The notes below the pieces were generated by a model. It was not told where the DNA came from, ran no database searches, and saw nothing but the letters and a program-made list of their open reading frames with translations. Of a DNA stretch of 44,635 nt, positions 9,810-20,295 are shown piece by piece. A program made the position numbers and the translations under genes. The stretch comes from Thoreauomyces humboldtii (lineage: Eukaryota; Chytridiomycota; Chytridiomycetes; Spizellomycetales; Powellomycetaceae), in assembly GCA_027596035.1 (NCBI GenBank), contig JADGJA010000090.1, positions 1-44,635 of the forward strand, in the 5' to 3' direction. Each line of letters opens with the position of its first letter. Positions within the stretch are counted from its first letter, which is position 1.

Positions 9810-10741
9810 ATGCTGATGAACGACAACGCCAGACAGCCTTCCTTTTTCCTCCCGCACGGTGGAGGAGCGCGGCCGGTATGAGGTTTTGAGGCCATGTTCG
9901 AGCTTGGTTTACCTCTGTCCCTAGCCTCTAACCCTCTGACGGTGCCTTCCGACAGCTTTTGAACGATCCTTCCCACACAAATCTCATCGAGTTTTTGCGC
10001 AAGGATGCCCGCGACATTGTTTTCCAAAGCCGTCCAAAGGCAATCCTGATCATCACAGCTCACTGGGAAACAGCTGGCGACCCTGCGGTATCGAGCTTAT
10101 CCACCGCGGTCAACGGCTTGACCTATGACGACGACCTGTTCCCGCGTTCAAAGCTCGACGTCGACTTTCCCGCACGGGGCGCTCCCGACGTGGCAGCACG
10201 CGTCGTTCAGCTTCTTCGAAGCGCCGGATTCCATCCGACGACGGACTCCTCCCGCGGCTGGGACCACGGTGTTTTCGTTCCCGCGGTCTTGATGTTCGAC
10301 GGCGACTACGACACCCCGATCGTCTCGATGAGCGTCGTGGCTCATCAGGACGCTGCCCTGCACTATGCGATGGGTCGTGCCCTCCAGCCTCTTCGAGACG
10401 AAGGCGTCGCGATCGTCGGCTCCGGGTTGTCGTTCCACAACTTTGAGGTGTTCGGCAAGGCTCCGGGTGGATTTCCCAAGCCCGATGCGCGAATCATCGG
10501 TGAAGACTTCGACGAAGCTCTTGCCAAAGTCTGCGCGAACGAGGACGAGGACCATCGTGGTCAACTGTTTGCCAAGTGGCACCATACCTTGCCTGGGGCG
10601 ATGGAGGCGCACCCGGTTGACGAGGCCGATCACTTCATGCCGCTGGCGGTTTGCGCCGGAGCAGGCGGAAGCGTTGCAGGACAGAAGGTGTTTGGATGGG
10701 AATGCTGGGGAACCAAGCAGTCAGCTTTCCTGTGGTCTTGA
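9810..10741 (+). CDS. Extradiol ring-cleavage dioxygenase, LigB/DODA family
   Basis: Exons 9810-9875 and 9956-10741 join at CCG|gtatga and cgacag|CTT to give 283 residues. The splice restores the family N-terminus (FFLPHGGGARPLL). Likely Fe(II)/Zn ligands are H16 in that motif and H58 in ITAHWE. Further conserved blocks are WDHGVFVPAVLMF near 125, VGSGLSFHN near 176-184, and HPVDEADHFMPLAVCAGAG near the C-terminus. The family opens catechol-type rings, and fungal and plant members act on L-DOPA (4,5-extradiol) in betalain-type pigment formation. The true substrate cannot be read from sequence. No pigment or aromatic-pathway genes are adjacent. A second in-frame ATG is two codons in. Confidence 0.9.
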
Positions 10742-11277
10742 GTGCGAGGCCAAACGTTCAGAACAATAGAATGGACTCTCCACGGTCTCTTTCGCCTATT
10801 ATGTGCGCAGGTTTAAGCAGCATTATCTCGAGATCGTGGAAGATGCGAGATCGTGGAAGAGAAAAGCAGGGGACGAGTCTACAGGAGCGTCATTTAGTTT
10901 GGCCGTTCAGAGAATAACATAATGAAAGAAAGAAACAAACAGACAGAAGGCGAAAAAAACATACATATTGCCCCATGGCGATGGAGCTTGGAAAAACACA
11001 AGATGCTAAGTTAAGAGACTGCGCTACGCGCATCGGCGTTTGATGATGGAAGATTGGTGTTGGGAGGGACAGGCGATGCACTTGCTGGAAAGCAGGAAGG
11101 AAGGATCTCAGAAGTGAGAAAAAGGGTTCATCCTCCTTCATCGTTTGCTGTCCTACTCCCTTACCTCTATCGGTCGTATGAAATTGCGGCGGGTATGATG
11201 GTCAGGTCCAAATCTATCTCGACCTTTCGTAGTCCTCGACACATGGATAGGGGAACGATCTAAGGACAGTCACGATA
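10742..11277. other. Gene-free stretch between convergent genes
   Basis: This holds the 3' flanks of the dioxygenase gene and the coiled-coil gene. It is rich in GA and AG runs (about 10915-10960). No credible gene, RNA or repeat is seen. Confidence 0.45.
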
Positions 11278-13410
11278 TCAGTGACGGTTCTTCTTGTCCT
11301 GCATGACGTTTCGATTCGGCCGGAAGTGGAAAAGAAACTCACTACGCGTCTGCCCAGTTTTCTATTGTCCTGAAGTTTCTCCTTGACGTAAGCGGGCAGA
11401 TCCGGAGAATCGGATGGCAACCCGGTCGCCGAGCGACGAAGGTTTGCGATCTGCGCTATCCGTAGTTTGACTCGAGCGTCCACGGTGATTTCTGAGCGTT
11501 CGAAGAAGATATCGCATCAGACTTTCAAAAGGATTTTCTCTGTCCTTTCGATTGCATTGAGTGATGGAGTACATACCATCATCCCACTGTCCCATTCGAT
11601 TCGAACGTCTCTTCTCCTCCTTCAACCTCCACGTTAACTCCTGGTACTGATGAAGGAGTCGCTGTCGTTCCGCAGCTCTTCGAACCTGTGGCGCAACAAA
11701 GTCACAGATAAGGGGGCTCGTCTCCCGGTCAAGAGCGAGATACATCACTCACGATGAAATCCGTGTTCGCCTGCTCCACCCTCGCTTCGCACTGCTTCTG
11801 GAACCACTCGGTCTTGACCCTCTTCCGAGCCGCGGCTATCCGTTGATCCTCGCTGAACCTGGCCTCGACCTTGGCAAAGCACGATTGAGACCCGTTCTGG
11901 ACGGCTTGGGCCCCGAGTTCCAACGTTTCAAGGGCCAGCTTGGCGCATCTGTTTGGGAAAAAGGTAACCGAGAATTGAAGAGCGTCAGGGAACACAAAAA
12001 TGGCGAGCGATAGGATAAAGAGTAGAAAGATGTACCTCATCTTCATCTTCACTCTATCCCCGGCGAGTGCAAGGAGATCTTCCTTTGCTTTTCGCACCAG
12101 CTCCTTCTTTTGCGACAGCAACGGGTTATCCTGTTCCACGGCTGACGCATCGAAAGCCACCACTGATCAAACACAAAAGCGGCGTATGAGCATGTCATCT
12201 TCGCACAGTCAAGGATCGAAAGACATCGATCTCACAGTTGTTGATCATATCGTCATCCGAAGGAGCGGTCTTCTTGCTGAAATCATCAAATACGAACTTG
12301 ACATGGGACCCTCGTCCAGCAGTAGCAGCGGCTCCCTTAGCGCCCTTCTTGAACGGCTTCTTTCCCGTCGTCGGTGGGTTGATGGTTCCGGGGACTTTGA
12401 CCGGTCTCCCTCCCTTCCGTGTGTTGTGTTCGTGAGCCGGTTCGGTCGGTGAAAGACAACCGGTTTCTTCGCTCGTGTGGACGCTCTCGTGGTCACTTTG
12501 ATGGCGACGGGGGGTGGCGGCGCTAGCGGTGATGTCGCAGGTGCCGGTTGGGGGTCGACCGAGATGGACGCTTTGTCCGCTTTGTTGGCCATTCCGCGTG
12601 ACTTTCGTTTCCCTGTCACTGTCGTTGACGGGATTGCCTTAGAGGCGGCTAGAGTGGGCATGAAATCCAGATGAGCAAAAAGAAGTCCTCGGGTGGAAAG
12701 AAGAGAAAATCATCGTTGAGTGCCCTACCACTCTGTACACGATTCGCTTTGTCTGAATCTGGCGGTGTGGGTTGATTTATCCCCGGAGATGAAGCTCTTC
12801 TGGAAGGTGTTGCCGATGTCTAAGCGGCAGCTGTCGCCATGGCGATAGTCCGTAGCTCCAATCCCGACGTCGAAAGTCGAGAGGGTGCTGCAGCCTTTGG
12901 CGCTGGCGCGATCTCATCCTGCTCCGGATACGTTCGCGTCCTCCTCCGTTTCACCGTCTGAATCGTCAGTCCAGGGTTCTCCGGTGGGATCACCGGCGTC
13001 GGCGGTGGCAACACCGGTGTCAGGATTGGGATTGGCACTGGATCCGGCAGCATCGGTTCCGGTTCCGGGATTATGAGGGTGGTAGGTTCGGGTCTTTGGA
13101 TGAAAGGCAACCATTCCTGAGCAGCCGGCATGGAAGGTAGTTGTTCCTTCGACACGGGAGCGCTGGGCTTCCGTGCCTGTGGTAGGGGGCTGGCGTAATC
13201 CAAATCGTCCATCCCTTTTCGTTTGACTCCCGGTGCTCCCCCTCCTGCAGGAATGGAGACCCGTTTCCTTTTGGGTCTGGAAATGTCTGGGGTGTTCGAG
13301 GAATTTCCTGCTGTTCGGGAGGGTGATGCGTTTGCACTCCGCCGAGTCGTTGGGTCGTCATGGTAGGAGGAGGCGGATCCCCGACCTTCGCCCCCTTTCC
13401 TCGATGACAT
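11278..13410 (-). CDS. Unrecognised basic, coiled-coil protein (multi-exon)
   Basis: The 3' half is well defined. Exons 12162-12036, 11948-11753, 11685-11577, 11491-11343 and 11298-11278 join in frame, each with good GT-AG signals, and an exon down to 12236 precedes them. They encode charged, helical sequence (LVRKAKEDLLALAGDRVKM, RLLHQYQELTWRLKEEKRR) ending DKKNRH. Just upstream is a KGGRPVK AT-hook-like motif and the acidic KFVFDDF segment. The 5' part, starting MSSRKGG at 13410, is disordered and has a PKRKR nuclear-localisation motif. Joining 5' to 3' needs introns I cannot fix: at 12.35-12.65 kb two overlapping frames both look coding. Basic and AT-hook features suggest a chromatin or kinetochore role, but I recognise no family. 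It may be two genes. Confidence 0.5.
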
Positions 13411-14600
13411 CTACCTTGATTCTGCAATTTTCCAGCTGTTAGTGAATGACCGTTTTATCACTGTCACTGACGGGAAACCCGCACCTGAATTTGCGAGAGA
13501 GCGACGCTGCTGATGTCCTCAACAACGGGAAGACGACGCAGCGCTACGATGCCACAGAACGACAGCCAGAAAGCGAGATTACCAATCGATGAGAATTACT
13601 CAAGGGTTATTTCTCGAAGTTCTAGACGGGAAAAGGGGTGTGTGTGTGAGGGGGTGCACGATAGAGCTGATGGATGTGCAAGAGCTGACGGGCAGCTCGC
13701 TTTAGGGATGATGTCTCGTGCCCAACCTACCCGGTAGAAGCTTTTTGCCCAAGGCACAATTGGGGGAATTGATACATAGGGATGGAAGAGAAGAATTTTG
13801 CTAAACACTGTAGAGTGCTCTCGATGAGGGGCCGAGTGGTGGGAAGGGAATGGCAGCGGTCCAAGAGGAATGTCGAAGTTTTGTGAGTTGGAGAATGGGT
13901 AGGTTGCCGGTGGAGTGTGTGCGCCAGGGCTATCGACGCCAATCGTCTTGCTTGACTTCTGCAGGGGTGATAGTCAGTGTATCATATTGAATAGCAGCTT
14001 GCATCCTGCTATGCCGCTGATGATCCACCTCCTCCGGTCCCTTGCGTTGCTGGCATCACCAGAAACAAGCCACTGCTCTCTTCTCTCACTTTCATTAGCA
14101 TGATCATCTCGTGGGGAACAAGGTCATTGAAAGCAAGTTTATCATCAAGGAAGTGACCGGGATTGTCATTAAAGGTGCCAGCTCGGGGAAGCCTGGCACC
14201 TTGGCGCTTCATGCGGGGGAGAAGTCTCGTTAGCTTACAAGTGATCTCAAAAGACACTGCTCGAGTCTCACTGCGCTGTGCTTTCTGTATTGAGGGCGCC
14301 GGACTTGACCGCTATAGGTGTCCCGTTTTATGGCTTGATTGGCCTTCCCTCCCTTTGCTCTCTCACCCCCAACATCCACTGCACGAAACAGCGAGCGTGG
14401 GAGAGAGCACCCAAAGCCTAGAGCCTCTCCTCATCGTTCCGCTCCTGTTTGCTTCCACCTTCCTTTGGGACGCTGCCGAAAACATGCCTCGAGAGGTCGG
14501 ACCCAGGAGTCAGGACCCAGCGGCTCCACGGAGTCACGGACCTCGGAGCCGGAGGGGGTGACAATCAGACTTTCATTTCGGGAGGCACAGACAACTGTGC
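13411..14600. other. Weakly coding stretch, unresolved
   Basis: Around 14,100-14,260 both strands carry open, protein-like sequence. On the plus strand a frame after an acceptor-like cattag reads GNKVIESKFIIKEVTGIVIK. On the minus strand a frame reads NDNPGHFLDDKLAFNDLV. I cannot tell which, if either, is expressed. The rest (13.45-13.95 kb) shows nothing. Confidence 0.3.
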
Positions 14601-15112
14601 ACAGCCACCCTGGGGTCTTACTCATCGCGTAATCAAAGTTTGCCTTCACCGCTCGACAGTTGTGAAAAACATGTCGAGGATCGAGGTCGAAACTCCTTAC
14701 CGTCTTGGTCCGTCCAGGCGAAAAACAGATTGCTTAAGCACCTCGGCGTGATCATGAGGAGGAGAGGGGGTCACTTTGGTTACATGTAGCAGAGGAGCCG
14801 TCCATGAGGCAACGATACCCTATGCGCCCACCTTGAATGCTCACGATCTTTCTCCACACGACGACGAGATTGAAACACACCTCGGACAAATGGATCTTCC
14901 ACATGACAGGCCGCACTCTGCTTTATAATCTTGCAGCTCGGGGAATCCGGTGCTTGTGACGACTCGGAGGAGGTTGGGGAGGACGAGGACGGTGGGTGGA
15001 CGAGGAGCCAGCAGTCGGCGGTGCTCACATCGCCCCAGTACTTGGGACCCAGTTCGCGGAGCTTGACGAACAGGTAAGGGGCAGGGATGTTCGCGGGCTC
15101 TTCGACTTGCAT
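14600..15112 (-). CDS. Unrecognised spliced gene (weak)
   Basis: A frame starting at 15112 (MQVEEPANIPAPYLFVKL, then LGPKYWGDVSTADCWLLV) reads like real protein for about 60 residues before turning Ser/Pro-rich. A second coding-like patch lies at 14755-14701 (CLSNLFFAWTDQD). It ends at a strong donor (G|gtaagg) and can splice to 14669-14625 (AVKANFDYAM), followed by another strong donor (gtaaga). I could not link the first patch to the second or find the 3' exons, so boundaries are approximate and no function is proposed. Confidence 0.35.
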
Positions 15113-15663
15113 TGTTTGGTTGCTGCGCAGTAACGTAGGAAGTCTTCACATGGCGTTGCCGGGAGGAATGTTCTACTTCATGAGCAGTTTTATACGGTCG
15201 AGCGAGCCCGACGTGAGCATGATCTCAGCCCCCGAAGGATCCCTCATAACGCAAAGGTCCCTTTCAATATTCTTGAGAGAGTCCATGCACGGCAACACAT
15301 AGGGGAACGAAGGAGCGCGACCTTCGTCTTGTTTGTGTGTTTGCCTGTGCCACTCGTTTCGGAAATGTCGCACTGCACCCTTGAACCTTTCAAACTCTAT
15401 AGACCCCTACATCGACCCCAGTAAGACGATATCGACCTCCAAAACGTTAGGAATTCGCATTTCAGCGTCATAGACAGCTCGATTGCCTTGCCCCAACCGA
15501 TGGGTTGCGGTTTCGGAGAAACTTTCTTCTGGCTTCTAGCTACTGTATGATACCCGTCTTTATCCCTCGTCATGTCGAAAATATGAATAGCATTGCTCAT
15601 CCCAAAAGCTCTCGGATTATTGCCCGTTCCAAAGCCCACTCGTCCCACTCAAACTCTTGGGCA
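15113..15663. other. Gene-free stretch
   Basis: Upstream of the weak gene and downstream of the p24 gene, both minus strand. Short open frames lack domains or splice partners. Confidence 0.4.
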
Positions 15664-16390
15664 TCAGACCCTAGGCTTTGCGCTCTCGGTGAAAAACGTC
15701 TGGATGATCCAGACCTGAGCGACGGCTGTGACGATGACCATGGCGGTCTCGATCCCACCATACCAAGCGATCCTGTTCCTCGTGCTCTTGACGGTATCGA
15801 AGTTCCTGTTCTCCCTGGTTCTAAAGTACTTTTGGTGTTTCCCGAACCCACCAACCACGTCGTGGAGCCTTTCCACGCTCTCCTCCAAGGGCCGAATCTC
15901 CTTCTTGTGATCCTCCTTTCCAGCGAGGTCATGGGCGACGGGAGAGACGATCTTTTGCTCGTGCTCGAGAGTGATGTCGAAATCGATCAGCTTTTCGGTG
16001 AAGGTGGACATTCGATTCGAGAAGCAGAAGGAATGCTCTCCTGCGTATTTTGCCGTGAACACATAGTCGCCTTGACGTTCCTTGTGACCCGTGAGGATGT
16101 CTTCGTGGCTGGGGCCCGTCACTTCGAAATCGACGTCAAAATCGCCTCCGGATTGAACCTGATGATTGACAAGGTTCGTCTCAGGAAGTGACCACGAAGA
16201 TTCACAGTCACAGACGCCCTCTTACCGCAAAGTAAAAGGCGATCTTTTCCCCAGCGCTCTTCGCGTCCGCGTAGAAGCATGCCCGTTCGTGTGGGTCCAT
16301 TTTGTAAGTAAGGGTGGTGGCCCGCACGCCCGTGATGCAGGCGAGAATGACGAGCAGGGCTACCGCCCACAGTACGATTCGTGAGCTCAT
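15664..16390 (-). CDS. p24/TMED cargo receptor (p24-gamma type)
   Basis: Exons 16390-16226 and 16158-15664 join at GCG|gtaaga and tcatcag|GTT, giving 219 residues, standard for the family. The order is signal peptide (IVLWAVALLVILACITGV), GOLD domain with its two cysteines (ERACFYADAK and GEHSFCFSNRMSTFTEK), a coiled coil, one membrane span (GGIETAMVIVTAVAQVWII) and a short cytosolic tail starting QTFF. The CFSN-STFT-K block is typical of the gamma subfamily (yeast Erp2/3/4, animal TMED1/3/5/7). p24 proteins cycle between ER and Golgi in COPII/COPI vesicles, and the tail FF pair is the usual coat-binding signal. The gene is divergent from SFT2 with 300 bases between start codons. Confidence 0.93.
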
Positions 16391-16606
16391 GACGGTAGAA
16401 CGAGGAGTCGTTGCCTCGAACGGTTGACGTGCGAATGACTGTTTGACTCAGGAAGGGATGCCCTGTGCGTAGGGGAATGGAAGATGGCCGCACGCGAAGA
16501 CCACCATCGCGTTGCGCCACGCCGTTATTTCGCTGCCACGTCTCGACGATCTTTTCGACATTCTGACAATTCGCATACTCGCCCGCAAGCAAGCCCAAAC
16601 CATTCA

Positions 16607-16614
16607 TATATATA
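16607..16614 (+). promoter_or_regulatory. TATA-like element before SFT2
   Basis: TATATATA lies 77 bases before the SFT2 start codon, inside the 300-base region shared with the divergent p24 gene. It is palindromic, so either gene could use it, but its position suits SFT2 better. Confidence 0.35.
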
Positions 16615-16690
16615 CCAACAACCAGCATATCGCCTCATCACCTGACTCCTCATCCCTCGATTCTTCGCATCCTGACATCCTGCTCCCGAC

Positions 16691-17762
16691 ATGAACAGCG
16701 CAGAGTCCAGTTTCCGCGAAAGCCTGCGCACATTCAATCTCTCCACGAGCGCTCGTCCCGCTCCTGCGGTACCAAGCGCAGGGTTCTCCTTTGCACCACA
16801 TTTCGGAGGGTCAGCGGCTGATCCCGCTCAAGAGACGTTGCTCGGCAGTTTTCGAACCAGGACACAGAGTACGTTTTCGTTCGTATAACGTGAGGCGAAG
16901 TGAAAGCTTTTGAACTTACTTCCAGCATTGAATCTGTAGATGCATTTACGGGGATGGGGTGGGGAACCCAGCAGGAGGAGCTCTTTGGATTGACGCGGTG
17001 GCAGGTGGGGACCTATCGCGATGTTTAGGGAAGCGACGGTGGTTTCTGATGGCTAACGTGGATCTTGTTGGCCTAGCGCAGAGGCTAGTGGGTTTCATCG
17101 TCTGCTTGGGCCTGGGAGTCTTCTGCTTCATGATTGTATGAAATCCACTCGGCTTTTTGGGCGTCAGTGGATGGCCAGTATGCTTATCACTTCCCCATAA
17201 CCCACAGGCGTTCTTCACACTTCCGATGATCGTGGCGCGTCCTGCCAAATTCGCGACCCTTTACACGCTCGGCAGCATTTTGTCACTCACAAGGTGGAGT
17301 CTTTGTTGTGTGGGGCTCCTTTCGGCCGGCTGACTAACGATCTTGTGCGCGATCACCAGTTTCGCCCTGCTTCAAGGTAAGCTCGGCCTATTCAGGAGCT
17401 TTGCCATCTTTCCTTCCATACTTATATGCGTGTTTCTCCAGGCCCAAGATCGTTCATTCTACACATCTTCACAAAAGAACGGTTACCATTCACAGCAGCG
17501 TACTTGGGATCCATGGCGATGACGCTGTACTTTGCAATTGGGGTATGATTTCTCTTCAAACATGTCCCCTACTTGGTTGCCCTCCCGGGAACTCACAAGT
17601 CTTTCCTCGCAGAAAAACGCGTACATCATGACCATCGTCTGCAGCGTCATCCAGATCCTGGCGCTGATATGGTACTTTGTCTCGTACCTACCAGGCGGGC
17701 TGCAAGGATTGGGATTTGCTACCAGATATTTTGCTCGGAATACGGTCGGACTCCCAGTCTGA
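16691..17762 (+). CDS. SFT2: SFT2-family Golgi transport protein
   Basis: Seven exons (16691-16868, 16940-17004, 17082-17135, 17208-17293, 17360-17376, 17442-17542, 17613-17762) join in frame to 216 residues. After a disordered Ser/Ala-rich head comes the family entry GLTRWQRLVGFIVCLGLGVF, then four membrane segments with the conserved links FTLPMIV, PAKFATLYTLGSIL, FALLQGP, KERLPFTAAYLGSMAMTLY and KNAYIMTIVCSVIQILAL. Yeast Sft2 is a tetraspanning Golgi protein that assists fusion of endosome-derived vesicles with the Golgi (with the t-SNARE Sed5). Exon 5 is only 17 bases. The adjacent divergent gene encodes another ER-Golgi traffic protein. Confidence 0.92.
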
Positions 17763-18667
17763 TGAGTATTTGGTTTGGAAGGGGAGAGAATAGATTGGGT
17801 CTCTCCATCATTTCTCCGGGGTTCAAGCGATTTGGCGAGTTCACTGGCCTCCCAGCTTCACCGGAGCCTTACAGAAGCGATAACAAGAGCATACTTGGTT
17901 GCGAGCAGAGAGAAACAATAGGCAAAGACTTTTCCGGCAGGGGTGAAGGCCACCCTTTTCAGCCAACGACAGCCTTGATCTTTTACCTTCCCCACATTTC
18001 CCAGCATTTCCTCTTTGGAAGTGGGAATCTCCGTGCCGGTAGCGTCCGCCTTCCTTTGCCCCAGCTCCCATAGGTTGCACGGCGATCGTGGCAGGCGAAA
18101 AAGGCCATGTGGGCGGCAATTAAGTAAGGCGAAAGACGGTGTTTTGCGTCATACTTTGCAATCGAATGGAGAATGCATGGAGGGGACGTGAAGGCATGTA
18201 ATTGACGATTGGAATGACAGGGGCTCGATGGACCCTTTTCGAGCGAGATGGCAGGGAGCATCGATGAGTTTCCGCTTCGGAAGGCTAGTGCAGACAAGAA
18301 ACCTTTCTGGTCTGTCTCGGGTTGGATGCGTTTTTAAACGGTTTCTCACGCTGCGCTTCGTCTGTATCGATCTGTTTTTAGACAGAAAGGATGCCGCTAA
18401 TCCTTTTGACAGGCTCGACAAGACATGAGCAACCCCTGTCCTGCTTGCCGCCCAACCCGTCCCCGAGTCGAAAGACGGCTTGCCTTGAGAGATTGCGCAA
18501 CCGCTTCGATACGGACAAGCATAGAGTCACCCCTCAAACTTAGCAAACATAGAAGCGGAATACAGCGATCTTCGAAACTTCGAAGGTATGGCGGGCTTAG
18601 GTCCAGGCGCGCCTACACGACATCGGCTAACATACGGGGCTTTTTGTGACGGAAGGTTTTCCAATGC
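17763..18667. other. Gene-free stretch
   Basis: About 0.9 kb between SFT2 and the peptidase gene, including the peptidase promoter. A 74-codon frame from 18425 begins with a C-x-x-C but does not fit Zn2Cys6 or other finger spacing. No repeat or RNA gene is recognised. Confidence 0.45.
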
Positions 18668-19378
18668 TTGCTCTGGGCGCGAGTACTTGTTTGGCTGCTT
18701 GTGGCCTGCCCGCTCTGCGCTGTTTCCGAGGGCGTCGATTTGCCGACTTTCGTCATTCACTACTCAAACACGCCTGGTGCCGTTCGCTTCAAAAGATTCT
18801 TCCCAGATCCCATTCCCATGCTAGAGCAGGCAACGAGGCTGGGCCTCTCTCACCTTTATCACCCTGCTAGCGTTGTTCGACACGTCCCCCGAGTCACCAT
18901 CAAGATCCTTCCATCGGCCGAGATGGCAAACGCAGGAGTCTCCACATTCTACCCGGACCAAAACGGCTGCTCCGAGATACAGCTTAGCGCAGATGTCATC
19001 GCGAAGCTACCTTCTTCGGTGGGAAAGCGAGAAATCCATGGCACGATCGTCCATGAGCTGGTTCACGTCTGGCACTGGCACGGCCCGCAGAGTCGAGCGA
19101 TGCCCTTTTGACTAAGCAAAGGCATTCCCGAATTCGTTGTCCTCCGAGCGGGATGGATGTCTGCTTGCACGCCCGAAACTGTCGGAGGGTCTTGGATTGA
19201 AGGTCACGCAAAGGGTGCTTACTTCTTGGATTGGGCTGAAAAGCTGTACGGTGGTTTGGTGAAGGAGCTCGTGCGCGTATCCGATGATGCAACGTTTGAG
19301 CGATACACTGGAAATACCGTGCCCAAACTATGGAGGAGATATCAGTGGGAGTTGCAAAAGAGGCGAGAGGAGCTCTGA
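18668..19378 (+). CDS. Basic secretory protein (BSP) family peptidase, interrupted by in-frame TGA
   Basis: The first part (147 residues) has a signal peptide (MLWARVLVWLLVACPLCAV) and BSP-family blocks: STFYPDQNGCSEIQLSADVI and the zinc motif HELVHVWHWHG (H-E-x-x-H). At 19109-19111 a TGA stops the frame. The same frame continues 88 codons with the family's next conserved part (GIPEFVVLRAGW, then WIEGHAKGAYFLDWAE) to TGA 19376-19378, as in intact homologues where G-x-I-E-G-I-A-D/E-F-V follows the zinc site. No plausible intron spans the TGA. The stop is followed by CTA, the known efficient readthrough context. Alternatives are a nonsense mutation or a sequence error. BSPs are secreted zinc peptidase-like proteins, linked in plants to defence. 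Confidence 0.8.
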
Positions 19379-20295
19379 TTGTGATTGTCATGGGAGTATC
19401 GCTCGCAACTCTCCTTCTTCCTCGCAAATACATTCGTTGTGACAGTGATTACGGGCCCGAATAGCATAGTCAGACTTCGATGTCGGGGTGCTTTTCATGA
19501 GCAGACAAAACGAAGCGTCTATGAGGCAAAACTCTACCGACAGGACTCCCTTTGGACTTTTCGCCAGGTCGCAGTCACCTATAGTATGGCGTTACACCTG
19601 GTCGTGGGATTCGCAATCTGCCCCAATGCAACGGCAGGACCTATACCTTATTCCTCCATGCCACACTCGCTCTGCAGCTCCGCTATTCGGTTCAGGCGGA
19701 CGTCCGTTGCCCGCACTTCGAGAGGGTCTCGTCTACTTTTTTTGACAGGCTGTCTTTTCGAGAAACAACTTATCAAGCTCAACCAATGAAGCCTCCAGTT
19801 GCTGCAGGAGCTTGAATGGACGGCAAGTCCTGCCGAGGAACGCCCGGCAGACTCAATCAACTGATTCAAAAGCAGTGATGTGCGCCGGGTGCTGCCTTGA
19901 GTCAACGAAACTTTTACCGATGTCCCGTTTGATTCAAGGTACCACCTCATGTCCTATTCCTCCACTTTTCCGACCTCCGACCCCGCACCCTTTATAAGTC
20001 AAGCGCAATGCAACGACCCGTGGTGACCCGTCGACTCCAGCTTTGCATTGACTCTGCCCCAAGAAGAAGCGGTTCGAAATTTGACAGCTTCGAATGACTC
20101 ATCACCATCTTCTTCTCACCGACTGGACACCCCACCGCTGGAACCGCTTCCGTTCGAAGATAATGTGTACGATTCCACGCACAAACTACGCTGTCTGATC
20201 TGCCAAACTTCGTGGCATGGGCAGGGGTTAGCAAGGGGTATCATTCAAACTTTGTACACGGGAAAAAGGGAAAGCCAGCCCCTAACTACACTTCA
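19379..20295. other. Gene-free stretch between convergent genes
   Basis: About 0.9 kb between the peptidase gene and TDP1. Several 70-130-codon frames exist on both strands, but they overlap in conflicting frames and show no domain. Nothing else is seen. Confidence 0.45.

Noticed and set aside
18425..18649. Possible zinc-finger start (M-S-N-P-C-P-A-C)
   Set aside because: The following cysteine spacing does not fit Zn2Cys6, CCHC or GATA fingers, and the frame ends after 74 codons.
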